A stretch of DNA of 64,000 bases from Promethearchaeota archaeon (GTDB taxonomy: Archaea > Asgardarchaeota > Lokiarchaeia > Sigyniarchaeales > Promethearchaeaceae). The translations under genes were made by a program, and so were the position numbers. Below are positions 28,800 through 37,643 of the stretch, piece by piece (position 1 is the first letter of the stretch; every line of letters starts with the position of its first letter). The notes beneath the pieces are model-generated. The model did not search any database, was not told the DNA's origin, and saw only the letters and a list, made by a program, of their open reading frames with translations. The stretch spans positions 62,001 through 126,000 of the forward strand of contig JAFGBS010000028.1 of NCBI GenBank assembly GCA_016933055.1. Reading direction: 5' to 3'.

Positions 28800-29729
28800 T
28801 TATGGAACCTCATCGGTTTCGAAAAGATTTAGAAGTCTCACGAATAAATGTTTCAAATAGCGTTCTGCAGTAGTGAAATGAGTTCCATCTTCATAAAAGA
28901 ATGATTCACAATTAGGTATATGATCGGCAACATATTTTCCCATTTCTATTGGAACAATGTCATCCGCTTCACCATGAATCAACATAACAAGTTTATCTTC
29001 CGGTATTTCTTCCAATTTAAATCCCCAGTCACGAGCATAAATTTCAACATCTTGCGCAGTCCCTAACGGTCCTTGTGCATATCCTGCATAATTATCCAAT
29101 ATGAAAGATTCCTTGTATTCAGGTGTTTTGAATAACTCCTGATCAGTTGTACTCATTCCCCGAATCATCTTATCAATTGTTTTTACAGATTTTTTCATAG
29201 TTCGAAATTGAGAATAAAATACTAAACGATACGCTAATTTGAAAATGGTTCGGGATAATTTTGCTAAACATAACCCCGCCCTTAATAATGGCATCATCTG
29301 TTTGATTCCACTTTCCATCGGTCCTAAACCCGATACTACTAAAGTCGCAATCAATCGGTTTGAAGGGATTTGATAAGTGCATGCAAGCGCGTAAGGACCC
29401 CCACCGGATATCCCTAAAATCGCAAAACGTTTGATTTTCAATAAATTCGCAAATTCTAATACATCTTCTGCCCAAGATAGCAATGTACGTCGTTTTTGTG
29501 GACTTGATAACCCAATACCTGGACGATCGATAGCGTATACTTTGAAAGGTGAGTTTTTCAGTTTTTCATGGAGTAATTTACCCTCATAGCGAGATCCCGG
29601 AAATCCATGAAAATATATTACAGGAAATCCACTACGATTTCCATAAATCGCGTACCCGATTTTTCTTCCATCATGTAAGAAAATCATCAGATCTTCCGAT
29701 TCCGAATCAATTAACCTACTAGCAAGCAT
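28800..29729 (-). CDS. Alpha/beta hydrolase
   Basis: This 309-residue hydrolase shows an oxyanion motif FHGFPGS (about 40-46), the DRPGIGLSS strand-loop, the nucleophile elbow GISGGGP (Ser108), a likely acid in HGEADDIVP near 255 and a catalytic His in DGTHFT near 285. The layout is that of epoxide-hydrolase or proline-iminopeptidase-like members. No signal peptide is present. It lies 9 bp from the GH10 gene upstream and 32 bp from the PHP gene downstream, within a minus-strand operon. The substrate cannot be deduced. Confidence 0.85.
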   Translation of the reverse strand: MLASRLIDSESEDLMIFLHDGRKIGYAIYGNRSGFPVIYFHGFPGSRYEGKLLHEKLKNSPFKVYAIDRPGIGLSSPQKRRTLLSWAEDVLEFANLLKIKRFAILGISGGGPYALACTYQIPSNRLIATLVVSGLGPMESGIKQMMPLLRAGLCLAKLSRTIFKLAYRLVFYSQFRTMKKSVKTIDKMIRGMSTTDQELFKTPEYKESFILDNYAGYAQGPLGTAQDVEIYARDWGFKLEEIPEDKLVMLIHGEADDIVPIEMGKYVADHIPNCESFFYEDGTHFTTAERYLKHLFVRLLNLFETDEVP

Positions 29730-29738
29730 TTTTTTCTC

Positions 29739-31076
29739 TTATACCAATTGGATAGTAAAGGAATTGTCTAAATTTCTTCCAGATACTACTTGGAAAGTTT
29801 GATTATTGACAGTGATGTTATAGGTTCCAAAAAATCCAGTGAATTCTAAAATACCATTTGAATCAGTGTGAATATTAGTGAATTCGGTATGCCATCTTTC
29901 CTTAATCAAATGCTTTAGGATGTTGTATGATGGTTTCGGGGTAAAATCAGATCGCACTAAACCGTATCCATCATATCGTGAATGATCTACATCTCGATCT
30001 TCAAATCCCCAATACAATAACGCTTCGCATGCAGGATTTGCAAATGCAGTTGTATAAAATCTCTCAAGGAATTCTGCTTGTAAATCTTCAGACCATACTC
30101 CTTTTTTCCATGAATTTGTGATAGGAGCTCCATAGGAAGACACCATAATTTCCGTAATATGAATAGGTTTTTCTAATTTAGAGAAACCATCAAGAGTTCC
30201 TTTTATCTCATATGTTGGAGTCCAATCTGAATCCATTAAGTGATCTTGCATCCCAATTATGTCATAAGGTGTTCCCCTCTCATTTAATCGAGCCAAAAAA
30301 CTTTCCATTTCACCGATTCCGAAGGTATGTCCTAACATTCCATAATCATTAAAAATCAAATTATTAGATGGTACGGCCACCTTGGCTGTTATGAAACATT
30401 CATGGACGAATTCTTCCAAGTTATCAATCTTAGGGAATTTTCTATGCAACATCTCATTTGTAACATCCCAATAAGATATATTATTACGATATTTTTGAGT
30501 TAATGTTGCAATTCGATTGGTATAATGATCAATTATTTCTTGTTTCGTCATATTATCTATATCCAACCATTCTGGAACACCCGCAGGATGATTCCACACA
30601 ATACAATGACCTTTTGTCGTGATACCATGCGATTCAAGGAACGCTATAGAACTGTTTATGCGAGCTTCTTCAGGATAGGAAGTTGCATTCTCCCATGCAG
30701 CATAATAGAATGGCAAAATTCCAAAATTAAATACATCTATCCACATAGATGTATAAAGCTCATTTGTAGGAGAGGATTCGTCATAGTGGAAAAACATAGC
30801 TCCGAATAAAAACTCATGCATATCCAATGTGAGGTTTACAGCTGTATTTAATATAGGATCTCCGGTTGAATTCGTAAATTGAATGCGGATCGTCCCCTTT
30901 CGTATCTTATCTATGTTTTCTTGAGCGTCTCGGAATATTTTCTCATCCCATAATTTACCGAAATAATTCGGCAAGATTGGAGAGATCATCAGAAGTGTAA
31001 AAGTTGAAAAGAATGCTACGGTTAAAATAATTCCCAAAACTTTATTTGTTAAAGACGAATATGTTTGATTTTTCAT
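29739..31076 (-). CDS. Membrane-anchored GH10 endo-xylanase-like glycoside hydrolase
   Basis: A signal-anchor helix (about 12-34) is followed by a small beta domain (about 60-95) and a GH10 barrel. The GHCIVWNHPAGVPEW segment (about 156-170) is the conserved strand 3-4 motif. WDVTNEMLH places the acid/base at Glu208, and HITEIMV places the nucleophile at Glu309. YWGFEDRDV matches the end-of-barrel motif. GH10 enzymes cleave beta-1,4-xylan or related glucans, so the enzyme probably works outside the cell while tethered to the membrane. It follows the membrane protein at 31081 by 4 bp. Both catalytic glutamates are present, so activity is expected. Confidence 0.85.
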   Translation of the reverse strand: MKNQTYSSLTNKVLGIILTVAFFSTFTLLMISPILPNYFGKLWDEKIFRDAQENIDKIRKGTIRIQFTNSTGDPILNTAVNLTLDMHEFLFGAMFFHYDESSPTNELYTSMWIDVFNFGILPFYYAAWENATSYPEEARINSSIAFLESHGITTKGHCIVWNHPAGVPEWLDIDNMTKQEIIDHYTNRIATLTQKYRNNISYWDVTNEMLHRKFPKIDNLEEFVHECFITAKVAVPSNNLIFNDYGMLGHTFGIGEMESFLARLNERGTPYDIIGMQDHLMDSDWTPTYEIKGTLDGFSKLEKPIHITEIMVSSYGAPITNSWKKGVWSEDLQAEFLERFYTTAFANPACEALLYWGFEDRDVDHSRYDGYGLVRSDFTPKPSYNILKHLIKERWHTEFTNIHTDSNGILEFTGFFGTYNITVNNQTFQVVSGRNLDNSFTIQLV

Positions 31077-31080
31077 CTAC

Positions 31081-31836
31081 TCAACTCCATTGGGCACCAG
31101 CGATTAAATTTCCAGATAAATAAACCACAAACAAAACTGCAAATGTGAGGATAATTTTATTGGATATCCAAATGATAAAAAATCTATTTCTTGTCGATTT
31201 TGACGTATCAAACCATATAAAGACACCAAGATTGATGCGATATTCAGAATTCCACTTTAGTATTACAAATATTAACAAGATTATGAGCTGAATAATTACA
31301 GGAAGTGTGAGATCGGTAACTGGAAAGAAGATCTTGGTATAGGAAAATTTCTCAAAAAAATACATCCACATTACCATTATGATATGAAAAAGGACGGTAA
31401 AAATATGAGAATAAGAACAAAGTGAAAGATATGATTTATAGGATAACCTGGTGCTTGAATTTCGATTTTTTTTTTCTCTATTAATGATCACAGATAAAAT
31501 TCCATAGGAAATAGACCCATGGAGTAGAAAATCGTAAAAAAATACTAAAATAAATCCTAAACCAAACATACCGATTATAAATAAGGGATTAGTAGCTCCA
31601 TATATGAATAAACGTCCTGTATGAAAGGCTCCTGGAACCCAATAGACCTCCGGATACATCATAAAAAACATGAGTACAAATCCCGCAAAAATTGAAGTGA
31701 TGAGAATCAAACCCATGGATTGAATGTATCTTCTTTTCCAATTTCGCGCAGGTTCTGATAATAAAAGAGATAATGTATGGATTTTAGGGGATAGAAAAAA
31801 TCCTCCAATATTTTCGAAAATTGTCCACATATCCAT
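31081..31836 (-). CDS. Six-helix membrane protein, possibly Yip1-like
   Basis: This 251-residue protein has about six membrane helices. An N-terminal cytoplasmic segment precedes a helix near 40-60, and the middle holds a SYGILSVIINREKK loop followed by YKSYLSLCSYSHIF, which recalls the polar segment before the last helices of Yip1-domain proteins. This resemblance is weak. The gene is first in the run 31836 to 26612, with 4 bp to the GH10 gene, so the two proteins are probably made together. A role in export or anchoring of the glycosidase is possible but unsupported. Confidence 0.45.
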   Translation of the reverse strand: MDMWTIFENIGGFFLSPKIHTLSLLLSEPARNWKRRYIQSMGLILITSIFAGFVLMFFMMYPEVYWVPGAFHTGRLFIYGATNPLFIIGMFGLGFILVFFYDFLLHGSISYGILSVIINREKKNRNSSTRLSYKSYLSLCSYSHIFTVLFHIIMVMWMYFFEKFSYTKIFFPVTDLTLPVIIQLIILLIFVILKWNSEYRINLGVFIWFDTSKSTRNRFFIIWISNKIILTFAVLFVVYLSGNLIAGAQWS

Positions 31837-32000
31837 TTTTTCACGCTGTAAAGGATATTTATAAAATTTATCGGTTAGATGATAAAAAAACGTATGGGTA
31901 ACTGTGAAGAATAGAAAAACATGAATTCACATAAGTTAGTGACAAATTGCTTTTTATTACTTATTACCATCACCATACTAATTCCTAATTGGTGTATACA

Positions 32001-33512
32001 ATGAGTTCTTCCTCCCGAGAGTTAATTTTAAAAAATTCTATTATTTACGATGCTAAAAATCAAATTAATGGTGAAACAATAGATCTACTAATCAGAGATG
32101 GTAAAATCGTTGAATCCTTGAAAGATGAATCCTCAGCACAAGAAATCGATGGGAAAGGATACATCACCTTCCCAGGGTTTATTGATATGAGATGCCACTA
32201 TTATGCCCAAGAGACAATCTATCACCAATTACTTAATCAAAAACATAACACTCGCAATTGCATAGCAAGTGCGCAATTACTAGAGAAAAATGCATTGCAG
32301 CAAGGGTTTACTTTTCTCTGTGAAATGGATGTACCCCCTACCCAATCAAAAATCGCCTTACAAAATATGACTCTAGGACCGTTATTGGATCATCTATTAA
32401 TAATGGATTTTGGGTCCAATTGGGCTTTTATGAGTGATTTTGAAACAGAAAATCCGGTAGAAACAATTGCTTATACATTGTCAATGCTCCTAGGAATAGT
32501 TAAGGGAGGCGGTATTTCCATTACTTGTCCCTATCATCAGCAATATTGGAATTTAAAGCCGATTCTTCCCAATTCCTCAATTCCTATAATGAAAATCCTA
32601 CCACAAAAGCTTTATTCGTTATTCACTAAGGCCGCAAACTTACATAACATTTCTCCGTACTTTTTATCTCCTTATTTCGATGAAGATAATCCGATCACTT
32701 TACTTAGCATTCTAAAAGAATTGGGACAACAAGATTTTGTTCTATCTACAGTAAACCATTACTTCAAAAGTGAATGGAAAGAATTGGAAAAAATTTATTC
32801 GGCTCAAGAAAATCTCGTCTGCGAAGTTACTCCTTTCACTACTGATCATGTTAACCCGTTAATAACTCGTGATAGAAATTTTGCTTTAAGTGAAAGCAAG
32901 CATTCGGGAATCCCCATGATAGCCGTTGATGTAGAATTTGATACGGAGTATTATATAACGGGGCGAAAATTCGAAACAGACTCCCCTCTACAAATTGATT
33001 GGGTTAAATTAATTCAAAGTTTCAAAAAGAACTGTGGATTGGATCGAGTTATCTTATCCAGTAATGCTCCGTACAATATGTGCATTTCAGATTGGTCAAA
33101 GCATCTTGCAAGATTATTAACTCAATCCAATCATGAATTGGATCTATTTGATATTTCTAGAATTTTATCAACCAATCCGGCGCAGATCATAGGCTTAGAT
33201 AGCAGAAAAGGTCATTTAGGAGTCGGTGCTGATGCTGATATAGTATGTTTTCAAGGAAATCCTGAAAACATAAACGAAACGCTATTCAAAGATTCCGAAA
33301 TTGTTATGAAAAATGGCAATATAGTCAAAAAGAGAACCAATTTGATTACACTAGATAAACCACTTGGGAAAATATTCTGGACTGAGGGTAATTATGATCC
33401 TTTAAAAATGGATAAATTACGTCCTAAGAAAGAGAAATTCTATGATAAACGGTTTTCAATGTACTTGGAGGCATTAGAAAATCCTAAAATATCCATTATG
33501 GAAAAAATCTAA
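32001..33512 (+). CDS. FwdA-like amidohydrolase homologue with a degraded metal site
   Basis: The ATG at 32001 is preferred over the TTG at 31989. The protein (503 residues) matches subunit A of formylmethanofuran dehydrogenase in overall plan. It starts with a beta-sandwich strand (ILKNSIIYDAKNQING), has the GFTFLCEMDVPP segment, and ends with GHLGVGADADIVCF and a closing LGKIFW strand. The metal-binding motif D-x-H-x-H is changed to IDMRCH (Asp62, Arg64, His66). The regions that should carry the modified lysine and the later His and Asp ligands read KGGGISITCP and SSNAPYN. FwdA hydrolyses formylmethanofuran to formate. This copy is probably not an ordinary hydrolase. The HdrA-MvhD gene follows 106 bp downstream. 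Confidence 0.7.
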   Translation: MSSSSRELILKNSIIYDAKNQINGETIDLLIRDGKIVESLKDESSAQEIDGKGYITFPGFIDMRCHYYAQETIYHQLLNQKHNTRNCIASAQLLEKNALQQGFTFLCEMDVPPTQSKIALQNMTLGPLLDHLLIMDFGSNWAFMSDFETENPVETIAYTLSMLLGIVKGGGISITCPYHQQYWNLKPILPNSSIPIMKILPQKLYSLFTKAANLHNISPYFLSPYFDEDNPITLLSILKELGQQDFVLSTVNHYFKSEWKELEKIYSAQENLVCEVTPFTTDHVNPLITRDRNFALSESKHSGIPMIAVDVEFDTEYYITGRKFETDSPLQIDWVKLIQSFKKNCGLDRVILSSNAPYNMCISDWSKHLARLLTQSNHELDLFDISRILSTNPAQIIGLDSRKGHLGVGADADIVCFQGNPENINETLFKDSEIVMKNGNIVKKRTNLITLDKPLGKIFWTEGNYDPLKMDKLRPKKEKFYDKRFSMYLEALENPKISIMEKI

Positions 33513-33618
33513 AATACTTCCATACTTTTCATTTTACGGATTCTAGAGAATAGCAAAGATGAATATTTTTTAACACTGAGGTTCTTTTTATTTTCATATT
33601 GGTTTCTGGGGCTTTTTC

Positions 33619-35949
33619 ATGGAAAAAATAGGTCTAGCAATTTGCCATTGTGGCTTAAATATAGCGGGAGTACTCGATATAAAGAGAATAAAGAATTTTT
33701 TTAAAAAAGACCCTAAAAATCTCTATGTGTTCGACGAGAATTATTTATGTTCCGATGCGGGATTAAAAGCGATAGATGATATAGTGGGGGAGCAAAAGAT
33801 AACTCGAGTAGTGATAGCAGCATGTTCTATTAAACTCCATGGAGATATGTTTCGTGAACATTTTGAAAAAATCGGCATTTCCCGAGACTTAGTTGCTTTT
33901 GTAAACATCCGAGAACAAAATTCATGGGTTCATACTAAAGAACCAGCTTTAGCCACACAAAAAGCTATTGAACAAATCCAAGCGAAAATTGAGTATGTAA
34001 AACTTCTAGAACCTCAAGAAAGGGTAAGAGTTCCCGTTACACAAGAAGCTTTAGTTATAGGGGGGGGTATAGCAGGTATACATGGTGCTCTTGCGATAGC
34101 AAATGCTGGATATCATGTCTATTTAGTGGAAAAAGATTCCACAATTGGGGGTCACATGCCTTTATTTGATAAAACTTTTCCCACTATGGATTGCTCAATT
34201 TGTATTCTAGGTCCGATAATGAACGAGGTAAAAGAACACCCTAACATTACATTAATGACTTACACTGAAGTAATTGATGTTTCTGGATACATAGGAAATT
34301 TTCAAGTGAAAATAAAGAAAAAAGCACGGTACGTGGATTTGGAAAAATGTGTAGGATGTTTTGACCTTTGTCGGGGAGTGTGCGATGTCGAATTACCTGG
34401 TCGTTTTTTTCCTATGAAAGCAATTGATGTGAAATTTCCGGGTGCAATTCCATTAGTACCCGTTATTAATATGGACTATTGCACTGGCTGTGGAGCATGC
34501 GAACTTGCGTGTGATAGAGAGGCTATAATATATGATGATAAAGATGCGATTGAGGATATTAAAGTCGGAGCAATCTTGGTTGCTACAGGTTTCAAGGATT
34601 TCGATCCAACTGGGCTTCGAGAGTATAAATATTCTCTGAATCCAAATATTATTACTGCATTGGAAATGGAGAGGATGTTAAATCCTGAAGGACCTACTCG
34701 GGGAAAAATATCTGTACCCTCAACCGGGCTACCCCCAAAAAAAGTCGGATTTATTCTCTGTGTCGGTTCTCGAAACAAAAATTTGAATAGAGAATACTGT
34801 TCTAATGTTTGTTGCATGTATTCCATTAAACAAGCAATTTTGATCAAAGAGCGAGTCCCGAATTGTGAAGTGTATGTGTTTTATAACGATATCCGCGCAA
34901 ACTTCAAAATGGGGGAGAACTTTTACAATCGGGCACGTGAAGAAAATCATATTCATTTTCAAAAAGGGACAGTATCTGATATTCAGTCTATTAACGGAGA
35001 GGAAGACGATGCACCTACAATAAAACTTTTTGCAGAAGATACTATGCAAGGTGTACGAATGGAAGATGAATTTGATCTTGTTGTACTTGCAACTGGGATG
35101 GATCCTCCTGATGATACTGACAAAATTGCTAATATGCTGAATATTTCAAAAGATCCTTACGGATTTCTCATGGCAAGTCATCTGAAAGTTCGACCATCGC
35201 AATCTTCTCTGCACGGGATTTATCTAGCTGGTACTATCCACGGACCTAAAGATATTCCTAGTAGTATTCTACAAGCAGAAAGTGCCGCGGTAAAAATACT
35301 TTCTATTTTGATCAAAAAAGAATTAGAAATTGCTGCGGTAAAAGTCCATTTGGATGAAGATAAATGTGACTTATGCCGATTATGTCTTGATGTATGTGAT
35401 TATCAAGCATTGTCCATAGAGAATAAGAAAATAGTGCTTAATTCTGCTAACTGTCTTGGATGTGGGGCATGCGCAGCAATGTGTCACACAAACGCATTGT
35501 GGATCCCTGGATTCAGCTCAGAACAGATTGAACGACAAATAGACTCATACCTAGCGAATAAGTCTCAGGCTCCCTTAATTCTTGCATTTCTGTGTAATTG
35601 GTGCGCGTATCCGGGAGCTGATCTAGCGGGTACAAATAAAATACAATACCCCACAAATATACGAGTGATACGAGTGAATTGTGCTGGGATGGTTAATCCC
35701 TCATGGGTAGTCAAAGCCTTATTGGAAGGTGCTGACGGGGTAATTGTTATCGGGTGTTACGAACAAGATTGCCATTTCACCTCAGGATTTACCAAAGCGA
35801 AAAATTGGCATGAATCTACACTCGCTATACTGGAGGAATTGAACATTGATACGAATCGGATTCGATTGGAGAATATTTCTGCGGGTGAGGGGAAAAAATT
35901 CGCTGATATAGTTTTCGAGTTTTCAAACTCATTGATAAAAAAGAAATAA
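33619..35949 (+). CDS. hdrA: Heterodisulfide reductase subunit A fused to an MvhD domain
   Basis: This 776-residue iron-sulfur flavoprotein has, in order, an N-terminal domain with conserved Cys (HCG at 10-12, YLCSDAG), an FAD loop IGGGIAG (147-153), the TMDCSICILGP motif (189-199), two ferredoxin clusters (Cys244, 247, 251, 255 and Cys288, 291, 294, 298), the YCSNVCCMYS motif, two further C-terminal ferredoxin motifs (near 582 and 614) and an MvhD-like [2Fe-2S] domain with FLCNWCAYPGADLAG, VNCAGMV and GCYEQDC. HdrA is the electron-bifurcating core of heterodisulfide reductase, and MvhD links it to hydrogenase or formate dehydrogenase. No hdrB or hdrC gene is adjacent. The upstream FwdA-like gene suggests a link to C1 redox metabolism. 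Confidence 0.9.
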   Translation: MEKIGLAICHCGLNIAGVLDIKRIKNFFKKDPKNLYVFDENYLCSDAGLKAIDDIVGEQKITRVVIAACSIKLHGDMFREHFEKIGISRDLVAFVNIREQNSWVHTKEPALATQKAIEQIQAKIEYVKLLEPQERVRVPVTQEALVIGGGIAGIHGALAIANAGYHVYLVEKDSTIGGHMPLFDKTFPTMDCSICILGPIMNEVKEHPNITLMTYTEVIDVSGYIGNFQVKIKKKARYVDLEKCVGCFDLCRGVCDVELPGRFFPMKAIDVKFPGAIPLVPVINMDYCTGCGACELACDREAIIYDDKDAIEDIKVGAILVATGFKDFDPTGLREYKYSLNPNIITALEMERMLNPEGPTRGKISVPSTGLPPKKVGFILCVGSRNKNLNREYCSNVCCMYSIKQAILIKERVPNCEVYVFYNDIRANFKMGENFYNRAREENHIHFQKGTVSDIQSINGEEDDAPTIKLFAEDTMQGVRMEDEFDLVVLATGMDPPDDTDKIANMLNISKDPYGFLMASHLKVRPSQSSLHGIYLAGTIHGPKDIPSSILQAESAAVKILSILIKKELEIAAVKVHLDEDKCDLCRLCLDVCDYQALSIENKKIVLNSANCLGCGACAAMCHTNALWIPGFSSEQIERQIDSYLANKSQAPLILAFLCNWCAYPGADLAGTNKIQYPTNIRVIRVNCAGMVNPSWVVKALLEGADGVIVIGCYEQDCHFTSGFTKAKNWHESTLAILEELNIDTNRIRLENISAGEGKKFADIVFEFSNSLIKKK

Positions 35950-36102
35950 TATAAATGTAAAAATATACACGCCGGATATGAAAAATTGCACTTCTTTATC
36001 CAATTACGTTGATCTTGATACCATTTTTGCATAGAAATCAATAGGTGGTTCTTTATACAAATTAAAGGTACAAAAAATTAGAGAAATAAAAACAAAAATT
36101 AC

Positions 36103-36450
36103 TTATTCCATTATTGACTTAATTTGCCGGCTAATCAATCCTAATTGATTTTTCGCGTCTTGACCCACAAAGCATATGATAGAATATTTTGATCCATAAG
36201 CAATTACTGCATATCCCTTACTTAAGGTGATAGTCAATTCTTTTGGACTCCCTTTGCTTATATTAGATCCCAATAGTGTTAAACGGGGAAGTAACTCAGA
36301 TGCTGCTTTCGCAATCTTGCTAGTATCATCATTTGCAATAGTTTGACCCGAGATAACATATCCTTTCGGATCAAATGCGACAATTCCCTCAACCTCAGCA
36401 ATTTCACTCATAATATTCGCTAATTTTGGTTCTATTTCCTCTTTCGACAT
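36103..36450 (-). CDS. Roadblock/LC7 domain protein 1
   Basis: This 115-residue protein is a single Roadblock/LC7 domain. An N-terminal helix (EPKLANIMSEIAEVEG) is followed by strands (IVAFDPKGYVISGQ), a long central helix (SKIAKAASELLPRLTLLG) and closing strands around KGYAVIAYGSKYSIICFVG. Roadblock domains dimerise and bind small GTPases (as in MglB, Ragulator and dynein light chains) and are numerous in Asgard archaea. The start has GAGGT five bases upstream. The last helix (QLGLISRQIKSIME) is typical of longer family members. The partner GTPase is not in this window. Confidence 0.85.
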   Translation of the reverse strand: MSKEEIEPKLANIMSEIAEVEGIVAFDPKGYVISGQTIANDDTSKIAKAASELLPRLTLLGSNISKGSPKELTITLSKGYAVIAYGSKYSIICFVGQDAKNQLGLISRQIKSIME

Positions 36451-36474
36451 CTTACCTCATCTTTTTCCTCAATC

Positions 36475-36485
36475 ATATTTATAAA
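36475..36485 (-). promoter_or_regulatory. Probable TATA box for Roadblock gene 1
   Basis: On the minus strand TTTATAAATAT lies 25-35 bp before the ATG at 36450, followed by a purine-rich leader ending in GAGGT. The distance suits an archaeal TATA box with a very short leader. This is sequence inference only. Confidence 0.45.
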
Positions 36486-36608
36486 ATATGATTATTGGTA
36501 ATTTAATCTTTAATTTATAGATACCTACTTAAACCTAAATAGATCTTCTATATTATAATACCTGAATTGGAAAACAAATACAATCGAAATTGTGGAAAAG
36601 TAAAAGAA

Positions 36609-36905
36609 TTACTTCAAAACGATGAGATTAAGACCCTCAGTGTTCGCGATCATTACTTCTCCTTTTTGAGTTTCAAGTCTTACAAAAGCAAGCTCTCCTT
36701 CCTTCAAAGCATCGCAGATATTACGAGCTCTTCCGATCAATGAAGTTATATATGCAGCAGTTTTTTCTGTTGTTTCTGTATCTAAGTCACTCTGAATTGG
36801 TAAGCCCTCTTGATCACAAACAATTACTCCACGAACGCCTTCCATGGAGGAGAAGCGCTTAACAATAGCACGTATGCTTTTTCCATCAATCATCGCGATT
36901 TTCAC
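36609..36905 (-). CDS. Roadblock/LC7 domain protein 2
   Basis: This 98-residue protein is a minimal Roadblock/LC7 domain. It has an N-terminal helix (KSIRAIVKRFSSMEGV), a GVIVCDQEGLPIQSD strand pair, a central helix (TAAYITSLIGRARNICDAL) and closing strands (FVRLETQKGEVMIANT, then LIVLK). It starts with GTG at 36905, with ATG at 36893 as an alternative. It lacks the extra C-terminal helix seen in gene 1, so the two are distinct subfamilies and could form a heterodimer. They point the same way and are 158 bp apart. Confidence 0.85.
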   Translation of the reverse strand: MKIAMIDGKSIRAIVKRFSSMEGVRGVIVCDQEGLPIQSDLDTETTEKTAAYITSLIGRARNICDALKEGELAFVRLETQKGEVMIANTEGLNLIVLK

Positions 36906-37643
36906 TTCTAATGTTAGAATATGTATTTTGATAGGTTTGTATGTTAAAAAATTATTCCTTCCTATCCTTATCTTAAATATAGAGATCCATTAGTATCCTA
37001 AATTTATTGTCAAAACGACAAAATCTGAGTATGGTATCACTTTAGTATATCCCTCGCTCTAAGGTAATTTAGATCTTCTAGGGTCAACCCACATTCTGCA
37101 GAACTATGCCTCAAGTAGTGACTCTTATTCATCTAATCAACTTTTAAGTGACATTTCGTCAACTTAGATGACCAGACATCCACTTTACTTTTCCCTTTTT
37201 CACCTTATGGGACTTGTAGAGTGTTAGACCTTCCTATGCTGAATTAACCTTTTAGTTGTTCCATGAGAGATTTTTGGTGTAGTTCCTAGAACTTGAGATT
37301 GTGAGCATAAAATTCACGATAGTTATCTTACAATTTACTTAATAGAGATTGAAAATAACGAAATCGCCAAAAACGAAAACATTGGCGCAAATTATGTTAA
37401 AAAATTTAAATAATTACTTTTCTTTTTTTTAAGTTCTTACAAGATTGTTCTCTTTTTCAATCTGCCCGTAGACTAATTTACCCCAACAAGGTTTCAATTT
37501 CGTTACAATCTAAGAATAAAATTAATGGAACATTCAGCTACATACTCCTACATCATATTTAGGCTTTTAGAAGAAATTTGAGTTATGATGATAAAGTATT
37601 TGTTTTTGAACCCTATGAATTAATATGAGGTATACATAAATTC
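36906..37643. other. 738-bp intergenic region, divergent promoters
   Basis: The longest gene-free stretch of the window lies between the minus-strand Roadblock pair and the plus-strand helical-repeat protein. No open frame looks coding. Positions about 37040-37330 have visibly more G+C than the AT-rich flanks, as is common for archaeal non-coding RNAs, and include a short hairpin GGGTCAACCC at 37080-37089. No tRNA, SRP or RNase P signature was recognised. The last 100 bp are AT-rich promoter-like sequence. Confidence 0.4.

Noticed and set aside
32001..33512. Calling this gene a dihydroorotase or ordinary amidohydrolase
   Set aside because: The start and end segments and the GFTFLCEMDVPP region fit FwdA better, and the D-x-H-x-H motif needed for a plain dihydroorotase is broken.
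34476..34847. A 123-codon minus-strand frame inside the hdrA gene
   Set aside because: Antisense shadow of a gene with unambiguous iron-sulfur and FAD motifs.
33619..35949. Possible selenocysteine codon in hdrA
   Set aside because: No in-frame TGA occurs within the gene. The cluster cysteines are encoded as Cys throughout.
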